Below, in pieces: positions 33,173-42,833 of a DNA stretch of 64,000 bases; the stretch's first letter is position 1, and the number at the start of each line of letters is the position of its first letter. The position numbers and the translations under genes are program-made. The DNA is from Anaerolineae bacterium (lineage in GTDB: Bacteria > Chloroflexota > Anaerolineae > 4572-78 > J111). The DNA lies in the NCBI GenBank assembly GCA_022071955.1, contig JAJVIM010000003.1, forward strand, positions 248,001 through 312,000, read 5' to 3'. Under the pieces are notes generated by a model. It saw only the letters and a list, made by a program, of their open reading frames with translations, made no database searches and had not been told where the DNA came from.

Positions 33173-36100
33173 CTACACCTTTTCCAGCTTTACTTTGGTG
33201 TCAAAGAAACTGGCACTGCCGCCAATGGGATCAGTGAGGCAAACATCACCCAGAACGGGGTCAACCCGCATGGCCGGGTTGGGCACAATCCCGCGGGCGC
33301 GGCGGGCTTCACCGGGAATGATCTGGCCGTCAACCACCACATCGTGCGAGCCGTAGGCCCAGTGGCCGTAGCTCCAACTGGCGGTAATAACTCCGGGCCG
33401 CATTCCTTCGGTAACGCGGACTTTACCCACCACGTCGTAAACCTGATTGTCACTGACCTGCACTTTACCCTCCGGGTTTGTGGCCGATACCACCCGCACC
33501 AGATCATCATTATTCAGGCCAAGCTGGCTGGCATCGCGGCTGTTCAGCAGGACATAGTTTTCCGGCAAAATAGCGCCGTGCAGCCACGAGGACGAGATGG
33601 TGCGGCTCTGGCCGCCGGTAACTTCTTTATGGGTAATCAGGGCCAGGTCAAAGCCGTCGTCCTTGATCTCGTTGCCGGCGGCGTCTTTGACCGGTTCTAC
33701 CAGAGGCAGCGGGCTGAAACGTTCGCCCGTCATACTGTTTTTGCCTTTGCCTACTTTTTCAACAAAGAAGTGCCAGGCCAGTTTGGCCGGGTGGCCTACT
33801 TTGTCGCCGCTGATGGCTTTTGAAGGCGCTTCGGCGCGAGTGCCGCGATTGAGCAAGTAGACCACGCTGGGCCACAGGTCGGCGGGCACGGCAGCTTGCC
33901 AAACGGCCTCGTTAAACACAGCCTGGGGCAGGTGGCGGCGCGCTTCGCGGAAAATGCGCATTTCTTCTTCATCAGCAGCAGGCAAGGTTTCCGAGCCGTC
34001 TTCTTTGTCGCCAAAGGCCAGGTTAGAGGCCAGAGCCAAATAATACTGTTCGGGCCGATCAAAGTTCCAACCTTCGCCCAGGCCATCTTTGCCAAAACCG
34101 GCCAGCCCCAGCTTTTTAGCCACGGCAATCATAAAAGCTTCCATGCTGATGGGCATCTCCTGGCCATCTACAGTGACAATTTCGGTTTTGGGTGGGCCGG
34201 CGGGCTGGCGCATTTTGCTGAATTTGTTGTTAACATCAACCGGGACGTGCGGCGTGCCCCATCGTTCCAGGTACGTCAGGTCGGGGATAATGTAATCGGC
34301 GTACATACTGGTTTCGCCGATGGTCACATCGCAAGCCACATAGAGGGGGATGTTGTTGGGGTCGCGCAGCATCTCAATTTGTTTGTGTCCGGCGGGCGAG
34401 GCCAGCACCGGCGTACCTTTGTTGGTGAACAACGCTTTGGCTTTGTAGGGATAACCGGCAGTCGCGCTGGGAATAACGTTCTGATACAGTTCCTTGGTAA
34501 AGGGATACCAGGGCCGTTTGGCCGGATAGCCGTCAAAGTAGGTGCTTTTTTCGTAGGTTTCCCCTTCACGGTTGATGTGGAGACCAAATTTTTTCATCCC
34601 GCCGGGGGCATTGACCACCACGGCTTTGGGGAATGGTGCGCCGGGTTTGGAGCCATCTTCGTGCCAGTGGCCACCGCCGGCCGAAAGGCCGCCCTTCCAG
34701 TCCGGGTTGCCAATGAGCAGGTTGAGGGTGATGATGGCCGTGCCGTTGTAGTAGCCGTTGGTGTGCTGAACCGGGCCGCGATAAAATTCGGCGGCGGCTT
34801 TTTTACCGTGACGGGTAAATTCATCGGCCAGAGTTACAATATCATTTACGCTGACCCCGGCCATCTGGGCGTAGTCTTCCATTGTATAGGCTTCGGCTCG
34901 CTCTTTGAGCAGTTGGAAAACCGATTTGACCGGGATGCCATTGATCGTGGTATCCACAAACAACTCACTGCTGCCGGCGGTGGCCGACAGCGCCGGCGCG
35001 CCATCTTGCATCACCACAAAGCTGTCTTCGCCTTCCAGCCCGGCGTCGGCGGGAGTAAGCAGGAGCATATTGTCGGTGCGGACCAGATGGGTGGCGTCGG
35101 TAAAGCTGGTTTCGCCAGCGGCGGCGGCAGCATCGGCGTTGGGAGCGGTCATAAATGTGGCGTCGTAGCGTTCGTTTTCAATGATCCAGCGGGCCATCCC
35201 CATTGCCAGCGCGCCGTCGCTGCCGGGATTAATGGGCACCCACTTCCAGGCTTTGCTGGCGGTTTTGCTAAAGCGCGGATCGACCACGGCGATTTTCAGG
35301 TTGCCGTTGGTCAGAGCTTCAGTTACTCTGGGGGTCATGTTGGTGGGGCCAAAGTTGGCCTCAAAGGGACTGGTGCCAAAGTAGATGATGAACTCGCTGT
35401 GCAGGCTGTCGGGTTTGAGCTGGTCTTTTGCGCCGAGGGTCATTTGTGAGTAGGCAATGTGGTGGCTTTGCTCGCAAATGGTGGTGTGCAAATAGAAGTT
35501 GACCGAACCGAAGCCGTCGTAGGTGAAGCGGTTGCCCAGTTCTTTGCGGCCGTGTTCCATGCGCCCGCCCAGAAAGACAAACTGGTTGTTGACCGGGCCG
35601 GCATCGGGGTGGTCGGGGTCAATGAACAAATCGAGGTAGGCCGCGTTTTTGGATTTGAATTCGTCCAGGGTCATATCGCCGCTGGCTACGGCGCTGGAGT
35701 CGGCAGCCAGTTCGGCGGCCAGTTCAGGGTCGCGCAGCTTGTAGATGTCTTTCAGGCCGTCTACCTGGCCTTCACCAAATAAATCCCCGCCGTTGACAAT
35801 CTCGTCAATGGCCTGGTTAAAGTCGATAGTTTGCCATTGGCCGCTGCCGCGCGCCCCGGCTCGTTTCAACACTTTACGCAGGCGGTAGGGATCGTTGGTG
35901 ATTTGCACGCCGGATTGCCCTTTGGGGCAAACCATGCCATCCACTTTGGCCGCTTCGGCCAGGGGGGTATCTTCTGGCAGGTGGGGCAGCAGGTTTTGCG
36001 GGCTAAAGGGATTGCCATCGATCTTTACCAGCAAACCGTCCTGAATTTTGGTTTTGATGGTACAGGCGGTGTGGCAATTAAGGCACACGCTGTAGATGAT

Positions 36101-36340
36101 GTTTTCTGGTTTGTTCAGAGGATAGCTGCCGGCAGCCGCCGCCAGGCGCGGCGCGGCGCCGTTATCAGGCGAGAATCCTTTTTTTAGCAGAGGCATGCCG
36201 CCGGATACCGCCAGAACGCCGCCCACAAAGGCGCTGCTCTTTAAAAAACTTCGCCGGGTTATATCCTGGGTAAGCGGGTTTGTTGACTCGCCATCATTAG
36301 CCGGCGGGTTGGCCGCGGTCAGTTCTTTTTCAGTTGTCAT
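33173..36340 (-). CDS. Mo-bisMGD oxidoreductase, catalytic subunit (tetrathionate/polysulfide reductase-like)
   Basis: The ATG at 36340 (GGAGG eight bases upstream) gives 1,055 residues. A Tat signal (TRRSFLK, residues 28-34) shows export in folded form. The [4Fe-4S] site is C86-x2-C89-x3-C93…C138 and the likely Mo ligand is Cys289 in HTTICEQSHH. The length, the Cys ligand, and the FeS and NrfD partners resemble TtrABC-, PsrABC- and SrrABC-like enzymes. With a rhodanese downstream, reduction of tetrathionate, polysulfide or thiosulfate is my first guess; arsenate or selenate is possible. Its partner genes overlap or abut it. Confidence 0.85.
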   Translation of the reverse strand: MTTEKELTAANPPANDGESTNPLTQDITRRSFLKSSAFVGGVLAVSGGMPLLKKGFSPDNGAAPRLAAAAGSYPLNKPENIIYSVCLNCHTACTIKTKIQDGLLVKIDGNPFSPQNLLPHLPEDTPLAEAAKVDGMVCPKGQSGVQITNDPYRLRKVLKRAGARGSGQWQTIDFNQAIDEIVNGGDLFGEGQVDGLKDIYKLRDPELAAELAADSSAVASGDMTLDEFKSKNAAYLDLFIDPDHPDAGPVNNQFVFLGGRMEHGRKELGNRFTYDGFGSVNFYLHTTICEQSHHIAYSQMTLGAKDQLKPDSLHSEFIIYFGTSPFEANFGPTNMTPRVTEALTNGNLKIAVVDPRFSKTASKAWKWVPINPGSDGALAMGMARWIIENERYDATFMTAPNADAAAAAGETSFTDATHLVRTDNMLLLTPADAGLEGEDSFVVMQDGAPALSATAGSSELFVDTTINGIPVKSVFQLLKERAEAYTMEDYAQMAGVSVNDIVTLADEFTRHGKKAAAEFYRGPVQHTNGYYNGTAIITLNLLIGNPDWKGGLSAGGGHWHEDGSKPGAPFPKAVVVNAPGGMKKFGLHINREGETYEKSTYFDGYPAKRPWYPFTKELYQNVIPSATAGYPYKAKALFTNKGTPVLASPAGHKQIEMLRDPNNIPLYVACDVTIGETSMYADYIIPDLTYLERWGTPHVPVDVNNKFSKMRQPAGPPKTEIVTVDGQEMPISMEAFMIAVAKKLGLAGFGKDGLGEGWNFDRPEQYYLALASNLAFGDKEDGSETLPAADEEEMRIFREARRHLPQAVFNEAVWQAAVPADLWPSVVYLLNRGTRAEAPSKAISGDKVGHPAKLAWHFFVEKVGKGKNSMTGERFSPLPLVEPVKDAAGNEIKDDGFDLALITHKEVTGGQSRTISSSWLHGAILPENYVLLNSRDASQLGLNNDDLVRVVSATNPEGKVQVSDNQVYDVVGKVRVTEGMRPGVITASWSYGHWAYGSHDVVVDGQIIPGEARRARGIVPNPAMRVDPVLGDVCLTDPIGGSASFFDTKVKLEKV

Positions 36341-36341
36341 T

Positions 36342-37481
36342 TTACATCGCCTCCATTTCTTGAGATTTAACCTGGACAGAAAGGGCAAACAGGCGATAGC
36401 CAATGAGCACCACCAGCCCGCCCAGTGCAATCGTCCAGCCCCACACCAGCCACTCCATCAGCGAGGGGGCATAGGTAAAGATCAGGCCGGGGCCGGTAAA
36501 AGCTCCGGCGAGTCCTTTTAACTCTTCCTGGGCCAGGGCGGGCACTACCAGATTAAGCTTGCTGGCCAGGCCCATCGCCGCCACCAGGGCGCCGGCCGTG
36601 GCCGTTAACCACAGTTGCTCGCTTCGATTGAACAATAAGATTAAGCCCGGGACGACAATCCCCAACCCGATGTGCAAAATCCAAAAAACCCACCAGTACT
36701 GGCCGCCGATAATCGTTTGCAGGGTAAAACTTTTGGCGGGCACGGCGGCGTAAAGTCCGGTTGAATATTCGGCCCACTCTAAAACTACCAACACGGCCAG
36801 CAAGGCCAGCATTGTTTGCCCCAAGCGCCGGGCGGTAACAGCGGTCAGTTCATCAAATATATAGGCGCAGGCGGTAACCAGCCCCACCCCAAACAGCGCC
36901 CCTTCAACCAAAAAGAGAATGGGAGTAAGGCCGGATTCCCACACGGGCCGGGAGCCAACCACGCCAAACAGCGCCCCTTCGGCGCCGGCAAAAGTGAGGG
37001 CAAAAAAGAAGGCCAGCACGGCAAAGCGGGTCATAAATTTGGGAATAACGCCGTTTCTGGTAAGCCACAAACCGGCCAGCAGTAAAATCCCGTAAATGGT
37101 ATAGAACCAGGCCATCCAGCCCATAATTGAAGTGGCCGAGGTTTGAAAGAACAGTTCCCAGGCTCGCCAGGGGTGCCCCAGATCAAGCCAGGCATTCAGC
37201 ATACCCCCGGCAAACGCGCCCAACGCAATCAGCAGCGAGAGCCGGGCCAAACGGTAGTAAGGTTCTAACCGAAACATAAAAATCACGGCCGCCAACCCAA
37301 ACGCGCCGGCAGAGGCGCCAACCAGCATGGTATAGGCCGATATCCACAGCCCCCACGGCACATAAGAGCCGTAGTTGGCCCCGGCGTGTCCTTGCGTAAA
37401 ACGCAGGTAAAGACCGTACAACCCCACGATAAAGACGACAACAGCCACGCCCCATAAAATTTTCTCACGTGTGTTTTTCAT
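36342..37481 (-). CDS. nrfD: NrfD/PsrC-type membrane subunit
   Basis: The 379-residue protein has nine to ten membrane segments, starting with [16 protein letters not shown] and ending near [18 protein letters not shown]. It shows NrfD features [14 protein letters not shown] and a quinol-side loop rich in Trp and acidic residues. It should exchange electrons between the quinone pool and the FeS subunit. The start follows GGAGG. The stop and the catalytic-subunit start are one base apart. The gene symbol is used in the family sense. Confidence 0.88.
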   Translation of the reverse strand: MKNTREKILWGVAVVVFIVGLYGLYLRFTQGHAGANYGSYVPWGLWISAYTMLVGASAGAFGLAAVIFMFRLEPYYRLARLSLLIALGAFAGGMLNAWLDLGHPWRAWELFFQTSATSIMGWMAWFYTIYGILLLAGLWLTRNGVIPKFMTRFAVLAFFFALTFAGAEGALFGVVGSRPVWESGLTPILFLVEGALFGVGLVTACAYIFDELTAVTARRLGQTMLALLAVLVVLEWAEYSTGLYAAVPAKSFTLQTIIGGQYWWVFWILHIGLGIVVPGLILLFNRSEQLWLTATAGALVAAMGLASKLNLVVPALAQEELKGLAGAFTGPGLIFTYAPSLMEWLVWGWTIALGGLVVLIGYRLFALSVQVKSQEMEAM

Positions 37482-37493
37482 TGTAACCCTCCT

Positions 37494-38219
37494 TTACAGC
37501 AGATAGTATACTTTGGGGTTAGTACCCATTTCTTCTTTGAGACGCATCACGTTGGGCGAAGCGATCATTTCAGCTACCAGGCTGTTGGGATCGTTGGCAT
37601 CGCCAAAGTAGTTGGCTATGCCAATGCAGGTGCTCACACAGACCGGCACCTGCCCTTCTTCCAGCCGATGCAGACAGAAGTGACATTTGCGGGCGTTACC
37701 TACCGGTGATACTTCTGCGCCGGGCTGCCGTTGCCGTTGTTCGCCGTACTCAAAGTTAGCCAGCAGTTCATAACCTTGCTGTTCAACGGTATCCTGGGTG
37801 TAGGTGTGGCCGGTATCAAAGGTGCGGGCCGAGTAGGGGCAGGCGGTAAGGCAATAGCGGCAACCGATGCACCGGTCGTAGTCTACTGCCACAATGCCGT
37901 CTGGCCGCTGCCAGGTGGCATTGACCGGGCAAACATCTACACAGGGCGGGTTTTCGCAGTGCATGCAGGGCCGCGGGACAAACCGTTTTGCCACATTGGG
38001 GTAGCTGCCCATCTCCTGTTCCAGCACCGGGCGATAGACCACGCCCGGCGGAAGTTTGTTTTCTGCCACGCAACCCACGGTGCAAGAGTGGCAGCCGGTG
38101 CATTTGCGGGTGTCAATCACCATTACCCAACGCCGTTGGTCTGCGGGCTTTTGCAAGGCGCGTTTGATGTCTTCCTGCATACGGACCATAACGTTCTGTT
38201 GTTCCAGAATTTCAGCCAT
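37494..38219 (-). CDS. Four-cluster [4Fe-4S] electron-transfer subunit (DmsB/TtrB/PsrB type)
   Basis: The 241-residue protein has 16 cysteines in four ferredoxin-like groups: C40/43/46/50, C85/88/93/97, C117/120/123/127 and C179/182/194/198. It begins without a signal peptide, so it is probably co-exported with the Tat-carried catalytic subunit. It passes electrons between NrfD and the Mo subunit. It is the first gene of the operon; the structured leader with its terminator lies 120-290 bases upstream. Confidence 0.88.
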   Translation of the reverse strand: MAEILEQQNVMVRMQEDIKRALQKPADQRRWVMVIDTRKCTGCHSCTVGCVAENKLPPGVVYRPVLEQEMGSYPNVAKRFVPRPCMHCENPPCVDVCPVNATWQRPDGIVAVDYDRCIGCRYCLTACPYSARTFDTGHTYTQDTVEQQGYELLANFEYGEQRQRQPGAEVSPVGNARKCHFCLHRLEEGQVPVCVSTCIGIANYFGDANDPNSLVAEMIASPNVMRLKEEMGTNPKVYYLL

Positions 38220-38340
38220 TTTTTATCCTCCTTTCGAATATAGCCTGGATATAAAGAACCGGTTGTTGCATGAGCGACCCCTCCTTAAGGTGTGTTTACG
38301 AATGGCCGCGTGTCGCCATTCGCCGTGGTGAGCTAAAAAC

Positions 38341-38512
38341 AAAAAAAGGAAACAAGGCCTCCGGTGAGGCTTGCTTCCTTTTCAAGTCAGTCCATTTTTG
38401 AGGCAGACTTCGGAAGGCAACCTGGTTTCCCCGGTTACCCGGCTCTGAAATGGAGCAGTCCCGCTCTCATAGGCAGCAATGCCCGTAGAGAATCAGGCTC
38501 GGAAGTACCTAT
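38341..38512 (-). promoter_or_regulatory. Structured leader RNA with terminator, riboswitch-like
   Basis: Read on the minus strand from about 38507, the RNA can form gccgg-GTAA-ccggg (a GNRA-capped hairpin, ~38433-38444), a tctc…gagag hairpin with internal loops (~38463-38492), and other short helices. It ends in a strong terminator (38341-38382: aaaaggaa…gcctc-loop-gaggc…ttcctttt followed by seven T residues on the minus strand). It lies between a promoter-like -10 and the Mo operon, so it probably controls read-through. A molybdenum cofactor riboswitch is a natural guess, but I cannot match its consensus. Confidence 0.5.
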
Positions 38513-38518
38513 ATTGTA
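38513..38518 (-). promoter_or_regulatory. -10 element of the Mo operon
   Basis: On the minus strand tacaat is a good -10 but there is no good -35 at 16-18 bases. A palindrome, gcgggagattcccgc (38542-38556), lies about 30 bases upstream, a plausible activator site for the NarL-like regulator encoded next door. Confidence 0.35.
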
Positions 38519-38617
38519 TGATATTTCACAGGGGCTTTATAGCGGGAGATTCCCGCAACTTTTTGAGGGGATATCAGGTAAGGATACGGCCAACTGTCGG
38601 GGTTTTCCCTGTTGTTG

Positions 38618-39286
38618 TCAGGATTTTCCCTGATCCAGCAGCCGATGGTGTAAGGCAAAACGGACCAGGGCGGCCCGGCTTTTAAGGGCCAGCTTTTCCA
38701 TAACTCTGGCTTTGTAGGTTTCTACGGTTTTTACGCTGAGGTAAAGCATTTCAGCTATTTCTTTATTGGAATGACCCAGGGCAATCAGGCGAAGGACTTC
38801 TACTTCCCGGTCGCTGAGGCGGGTAAAGGGGTCATCATCGGCGGCGGGTTGAGGTAACTGCTTCAGGCTGTCTTCCAGTAATATTTTGGCATGCTCTGGA
38901 TGTAAAAAGACTCCGCCGTTGTAAACCGTGCGGATAGCGGTCAGTAGTTCGGTATCTGCGGCTTCCTTTAAAACATAACCAGCGCCACCCGTGGCCAATA
39001 CCTGGCGCAGATACACCGAATCATCGTGCATGGTCAGCACCAGCACCCGGCTTTGCGGGAGTTCCCGGCGCAAAGCCGCCAGTAAATCCAGGCCATTACA
39101 GCAGGGCATATTGATATCCAGCAACACAACATCGGGCTGTAACGCCAAAATGGGAGACAGACAGTCGTCTTCGCCGCCACCTTCGCCAACAACCTGCATA
39201 TCGGGTTCGGCATTGAGCAAAGCCTTTAACCCGGCCCTGAGGACAGCATGGTCATCGGTAAGAAAGATGCGAATAGGTTTGGTCAT
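38618..39286 (-). CDS. NarL/LuxR-type response regulator
   Basis: The 222-residue regulator has a receiver with [13 protein letters not shown], phospho-acceptor in [13 protein letters not shown], Thr in VLTMHDD and Lys in YVLKEA. A LuxR-type HTH lies at about residues 155-215 ([36 protein letters not shown]). It overlaps the kinase by four bases (ATGA). With the kinase and the PhnD-like lipoprotein it forms a three-component sensor that points at the Mo operon promoter. Confidence 0.92.
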   Translation of the reverse strand: MTKPIRIFLTDDHAVLRAGLKALLNAEPDMQVVGEGGGEDDCLSPILALQPDVVLLDINMPCCNGLDLLAALRRELPQSRVLVLTMHDDSVYLRQVLATGGAGYVLKEAADTELLTAIRTVYNGGVFLHPEHAKILLEDSLKQLPQPAADDDPFTRLSDREVEVLRLIALGHSNKEIAEMLYLSVKTVETYKARVMEKLALKSRAALVRFALHHRLLDQGKS

Positions 39287-40725
39287 AACGGTACCTCTAC
39301 ATACACGGTTGTTCCGGTTGGATTGCTTTCAATTTTTAGCGTTCCGCCCAGTAATTCAGCCCGTTCAGTCATACTGTGTAAGCCCACACTGCTGCCGGCC
39401 CGGCGGGTGGCTTCAGGATCAAAACCGCAGCCATTGTCTTCGATAATGGCCTGAACCTGACCGTTTCGGGTTGACAGGACAACGCTCAGGGTATTGGCCT
39501 GGCTGTGACGGGCGGCGTTGGTCATTGCCTCCTGAACCACCCGGTACAGCGTAATTTCAATGGGCAGGGGCAACCGCCGAGACAGATCGCAGTGCAAATC
39601 AACGGTCATATTGGGAAAGCGGCTGAAAAATTCGGCGGCGTACCGTTCCAGGGCCACCGCCAGGCCCAGGTCGTCCAATACGCTGGGCCTAAGCTGGCGG
39701 CTGAGCAAACGAACTTCCTCTAACGTTTCTCCGGTTACCTGCCGTAATTCGGTGGTTTTGGTTAAGATGGCCTGCGGGTCATCAATTTGATTCACCAGCT
39801 TCAGCCCGACCATCAGTGACGTGAGCGCCTGGCCCACTCCATCGTGCAGATCACGGGCAATGCGCCGCCTTTCCTCTTCCTGGGCATTAATCAGTTGGGC
39901 CAACAGCCGGCTGCGGGCTACTTCTTTTTCGGCCACTGCCTGCTGGCTTGCGGCCAGATCGCTGACCATCTGGTTGAAGGCATCGGCCAGCGCGCCGATT
40001 TCATCATCGGCCCAGTGCGGAGCGCGGGCAGACAGGTTACCTTTACCCACCTGGCGAGTGGTTTCTACCAGTTGCAAAATGGGGCGGGTTAGCAGCCAGG
40101 TGAGCAGGCTGGCGGCCACAATACCGGCCACCGCTACCAGCAGGGTGGTAAACAGCAGTTGGCTGGTGATGGCATTAATCGTATTGTCTAAGCGCGTTTC
40201 ACTTACGCCCAACCGCACCACACCGGCCTTGCCTTCAAAAATGGGGGCGGCAAAATCGTGGATGCGCCCCTGATCGCTCTGGTAGAGTTGATGGGTAATG
40301 ACGGCCGCCTTATCGGGCGAATTGAGCGACAACAGACCGGTGGGAAAGCCCTGGGCAAAGGTGTGGGCCAACACCTGATTTTGCGAGTTTAAGACAAAGG
40401 CATAAATGATGTCGGAGTGGTTGGCCAGGGTTTCGGTGAGTAGTTCATGCAAGGCAAACGTATCGTTGAGTAAAATGGGGTCTACGGCGCGGGCAGCCAG
40501 ATCGCTGGTAACAGATTGGCCCCGCTCCTGAAGTTCGGCCAGCAGGGCGCGGCTCATCATTAACCGCACCTGCCAGGTAATCCCCAGGCCTAACACTATT
40601 GTGAGGGTTAGCACAATGCCCAGTATTTTGGTGCGTACGCTAACACTGCCGGCCCAACGCCAGACTTTTTCCGGGGCAATATTGAGCTGGGAGGTTGGGC
40701 GGGCCTTAAGACTCAGACGGCTCAC
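39283..40725 (-). CDS. NarX-like sensor kinase (HAMP-HisKA_3-HATPase)
   Basis: The 480-residue protein starts with GTG overlapping the previous stop (GTGA). TM1 lies at about residues 30-52, a ~140-residue periplasmic region follows, TM2 is at about 190-213 and the HAMP domain begins [20 protein letters not shown]. The HisKA_3 H box is [16 protein letters not shown] and the HATPase_c shows [19 protein letters not shown] and [14 protein letters not shown]. The cognate regulator is the next gene. The periplasmic part is probably read out by the PhnD-like lipoprotein, as in TtrS- or AioX/AioS-type systems. Confidence 0.9.
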   Translation of the reverse strand: MSRLSLKARPTSQLNIAPEKVWRWAGSVSVRTKILGIVLTLTIVLGLGITWQVRLMMSRALLAELQERGQSVTSDLAARAVDPILLNDTFALHELLTETLANHSDIIYAFVLNSQNQVLAHTFAQGFPTGLLSLNSPDKAAVITHQLYQSDQGRIHDFAAPIFEGKAGVVRLGVSETRLDNTINAITSQLLFTTLLVAVAGIVAASLLTWLLTRPILQLVETTRQVGKGNLSARAPHWADDEIGALADAFNQMVSDLAASQQAVAEKEVARSRLLAQLINAQEEERRRIARDLHDGVGQALTSLMVGLKLVNQIDDPQAILTKTTELRQVTGETLEEVRLLSRQLRPSVLDDLGLAVALERYAAEFFSRFPNMTVDLHCDLSRRLPLPIEITLYRVVQEAMTNAARHSQANTLSVVLSTRNGQVQAIIEDNGCGFDPEATRRAGSSVGLHSMTERAELLGGTLKIESNPTGTTVYVEVPL

Positions 40726-41663
40726 GGCTGCAACTCGGTGGCGTTAATAACTTGCCGGGCCGAGTCGTAGACGTGATCATCCAGTATCGTGAAGCGATCA
40801 AAGCCCAGCTCGGCCAAAATTTGCTGCCCGGCCGGGTTGGCGGGCATATCCAGCAATATTTGTTGTAGTTCCGCTTTTTGGCGCGGGGACAGGTTGGGCG
40901 ATATAACAACCGGCGGAATACCAAACGGGGGCGAACGGTGAATAATCTTGATGCGCTGGGCCAGATTAGAATCTCGTTGCAGCGCGTAATCCAGCACTAA
41001 ACTGTCAACGGCTGCGCCGGCAGCCACGCCCTCGGCTACAGCCTGAATGGCTTTATCGTGGCTGTAGGTAAAGAAGGTGTGGTTAAAGAATGTTTCCGGG
41101 GTTGTATTTAACTGTTGCAGCAGATAAGTGGGGTACACCCGGCCGCTGTAGCTCATTGGGTCGGTAAAGGCAAAGTCTTTACCGCGCAAATCGGTAATGC
41201 TTTGGGCCGGGCTGCCGGCGGGCACAATCAACACCGAGTAATAGACGTGCTTTTGGTTAACCTCCGGGGCTACCAGCAGTTCCATACCAAAGGCATCGTG
41301 CCCATCAACATAGGCGCTGGTGCAAACAAAAGCCAGGTCAACCGCGTTCTGGGCCACCAGATCGTTCACTTCGGCGTAGGTGCGGCGCTGAATGAGTTCT
41401 ACCGGACGGTTCAGTTTTTGGCTCAGGTAACTGGCCAGGCCGCTGTAGCTTTCTACGGTGCCTCGCGGCGAAAAGATGGCCGCCACAGCCAGCCGCAGCG
41501 GGACAACTTCGCCGGGCGCGGCCAGCGGCAAAGGTTCCCGCTGGCTTAAATCAACGTAAGGCAAAGATTCGGCCTGGGCTTGCGTGCAGCCGGTCAGGAG
41601 AATTAATAATAACGCAGCTAAAAGTACAATAGGCGCAGCGCGCTGAGGTGTAAATTGAGACAT
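40722..41663 (-). CDS. PhnD-like periplasmic binding lipoprotein (sensor input)
   Basis: The 313-residue protein has a signal peptide and a lipobox LLTGC (Cys26). The mature domain is of the phosphate/phosphonate-binding PhnD family (PF12974): [72 protein letters not shown] and [19 protein letters not shown]. PhnD-like domains serve as ligand sensors for oxyanions in TtrS (tetrathionate) and AioX (arsenite). With no transporter and a translationally coupled kinase, sensing is the best reading. Substrate unknown, probably that of the molybdoenzyme. Confidence 0.85.
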   Translation of the reverse strand: MSQFTPQRAAPIVLLAALLLILLTGCTQAQAESLPYVDLSQREPLPLAAPGEVVPLRLAVAAIFSPRGTVESYSGLASYLSQKLNRPVELIQRRTYAEVNDLVAQNAVDLAFVCTSAYVDGHDAFGMELLVAPEVNQKHVYYSVLIVPAGSPAQSITDLRGKDFAFTDPMSYSGRVYPTYLLQQLNTTPETFFNHTFFTYSHDKAIQAVAEGVAAGAAVDSLVLDYALQRDSNLAQRIKIIHRSPPFGIPPVVISPNLSPRQKAELQQILLDMPANPAGQQILAELGFDRFTILDDHVYDSARQVINATELQP

Positions 41664-41950
41664 TTGCCACCTGGCGGGTTGTGTTTACCGGCCCGGAACC
41701 TGCTAAAATCCAGGCCGCGAGCCGGTTTGTTATGTATTATTTATTTTAACTGCTTTAATCCGGTGTCGAAAGTGGCAAATGTCACTAATTTAGGGTGATG
41801 TCTGTCACCGCCAGCGCGCCGGTTACCCGGTTCAGTAACCCGACCATCACGCTAAAAGCGTGACCTGCCCGTGCAGAATAACCCGCCTATCCTCCCTCTT
41901 GCCGCCGCAAACTCACGGCGTTTCCTTACTGACTTTGATTCGTTTCCTTA

Positions 41951-42105
41951 CTGAGTACAGGAATGCGTTAATTAATTCCGGGTTTTGTAGGGGCGAAGCC
42001 ACTCGGAGGGATGGTATGCTGCAAGATTATCTGCCCTCCGAGTGGCCTCGCCCCTACGCGGTACAATTCCTATCTCGGAACGAGCTTCTGCATTCCTGTA
42101 CTCAG
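41951..42105. mobile_element. MITE-like element with 16-bp ends and nested REP palindrome
   Basis: Perfect 16-bp inverted ends ctgagtacaggaatgc (41951-41966) and its complement (42090-42105) enclose a REP palindrome with arms gtaggggcgaagccactcgg (41987-42056). The same tandem motif (cgtttccttactga) flanks both sides, as if the element had entered the 22-bp array or arisen from it. Confidence 0.6.
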
Positions 42106-42107
42106 TT

Positions 42108-42218
42108 TGACTCGTTTCCTTACTGAGTTTGACTCGTTTCCTTACTGACTTTGACTCGTTTCCTTACTGAGTTTGATTCGTTTCCTTACTGACTTTGACT
42201 CGTTTCCTTACTGAGTTT
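42108..42218. repeat. 22-bp tandem repeat, five units
   Basis: The unit tgactcgtttccttactgag, plus two bases, recurs at a strict 22-bp period, alternating gagtt and gactt ends. A sixth partial copy lies at about 41930-41957, on the other side of the palindromic element. Confidence 0.85.
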
Positions 42219-42833
42219 GCAGTTTTATTATTTGGCCCCCTGCGACGCTTGCGCCGGCTCTCCCCGCGGCCGCGGTGGGGGTGTTGCGAATGGTTTCGTA
42301 ATTACCCTGACGGCAACCGTAGGTCACGCTTAAAGCGTGACCTATTGCCTGGCTGCTCTTTATGAAAATGAGCAAAATCTCAAACCGGCAAATGTAGGGG
42401 CGCTTCGCGAAGCGCCCCTACCATGCTTCGTTGGCCCACAGGTATGCTTCTGCAAAATGCAGGCCGGGTTTGTAATCCGACGGCCACGCCTACTCTCAAA
42501 ATGACAATTGTCACTCCAAATTTATGACAGTTAGCAGTTTAAATATTGCCTGTACTGTGTTATGATTGATGCATTGAAAAAAGCAGGCAGTCGATAACCC
42601 CGCAAACTTTTGTCGTCCCTGCCGCCAAGACACCGGCATTCTAGCTATTCAGTTATTCATACGATCAGACGTAAATCAAAGGTGTCGCCATGTAGATGCC
42701 AAGCGATTCAATGATTCTGGACACTTTGGTATTCTTAATGATCTCTACGTTTTTCCTCGAAACTTATTTACATAATTTGGACATTTATTCAAATATGAAG
42801 TAGTATGTAGAATAATACTTCAAGGAAACTCTA

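Larger units (their letters stand above)
41664..42833. repeat. 1.17-kb gene-free spacer rich in repeats
   Basis: Contains an AT-rich segment upstream of the PhnD-like gene, tcacgctaaaagcgtga-type hairpins (~41846 and ~42322), a 156-bp palindromic element, a 22-bp tandem repeat, a gcgcttcgcgaagcgc palindrome (42394-42421), and a dispersed repeat shared with 1829-1890. Downstream of about 42500 the base composition falls to the low GC of the NurA cassette. No gene is supported; the 88-codon frame at 41860-42126 is repeat. Confidence 0.7.

Noticed and set aside
33896..35449. 517-codon frame on the plus strand
   Set aside because: It is antisense to the Mo catalytic subunit and contains the usual GC-driven shadow composition; the minus-strand gene has full domain support.
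38341..38512. Definite assignment to the Moco riboswitch
   Set aside because: The genomic context fits, but I cannot align the sequence with the known consensus by eye; left as a riboswitch-like candidate.
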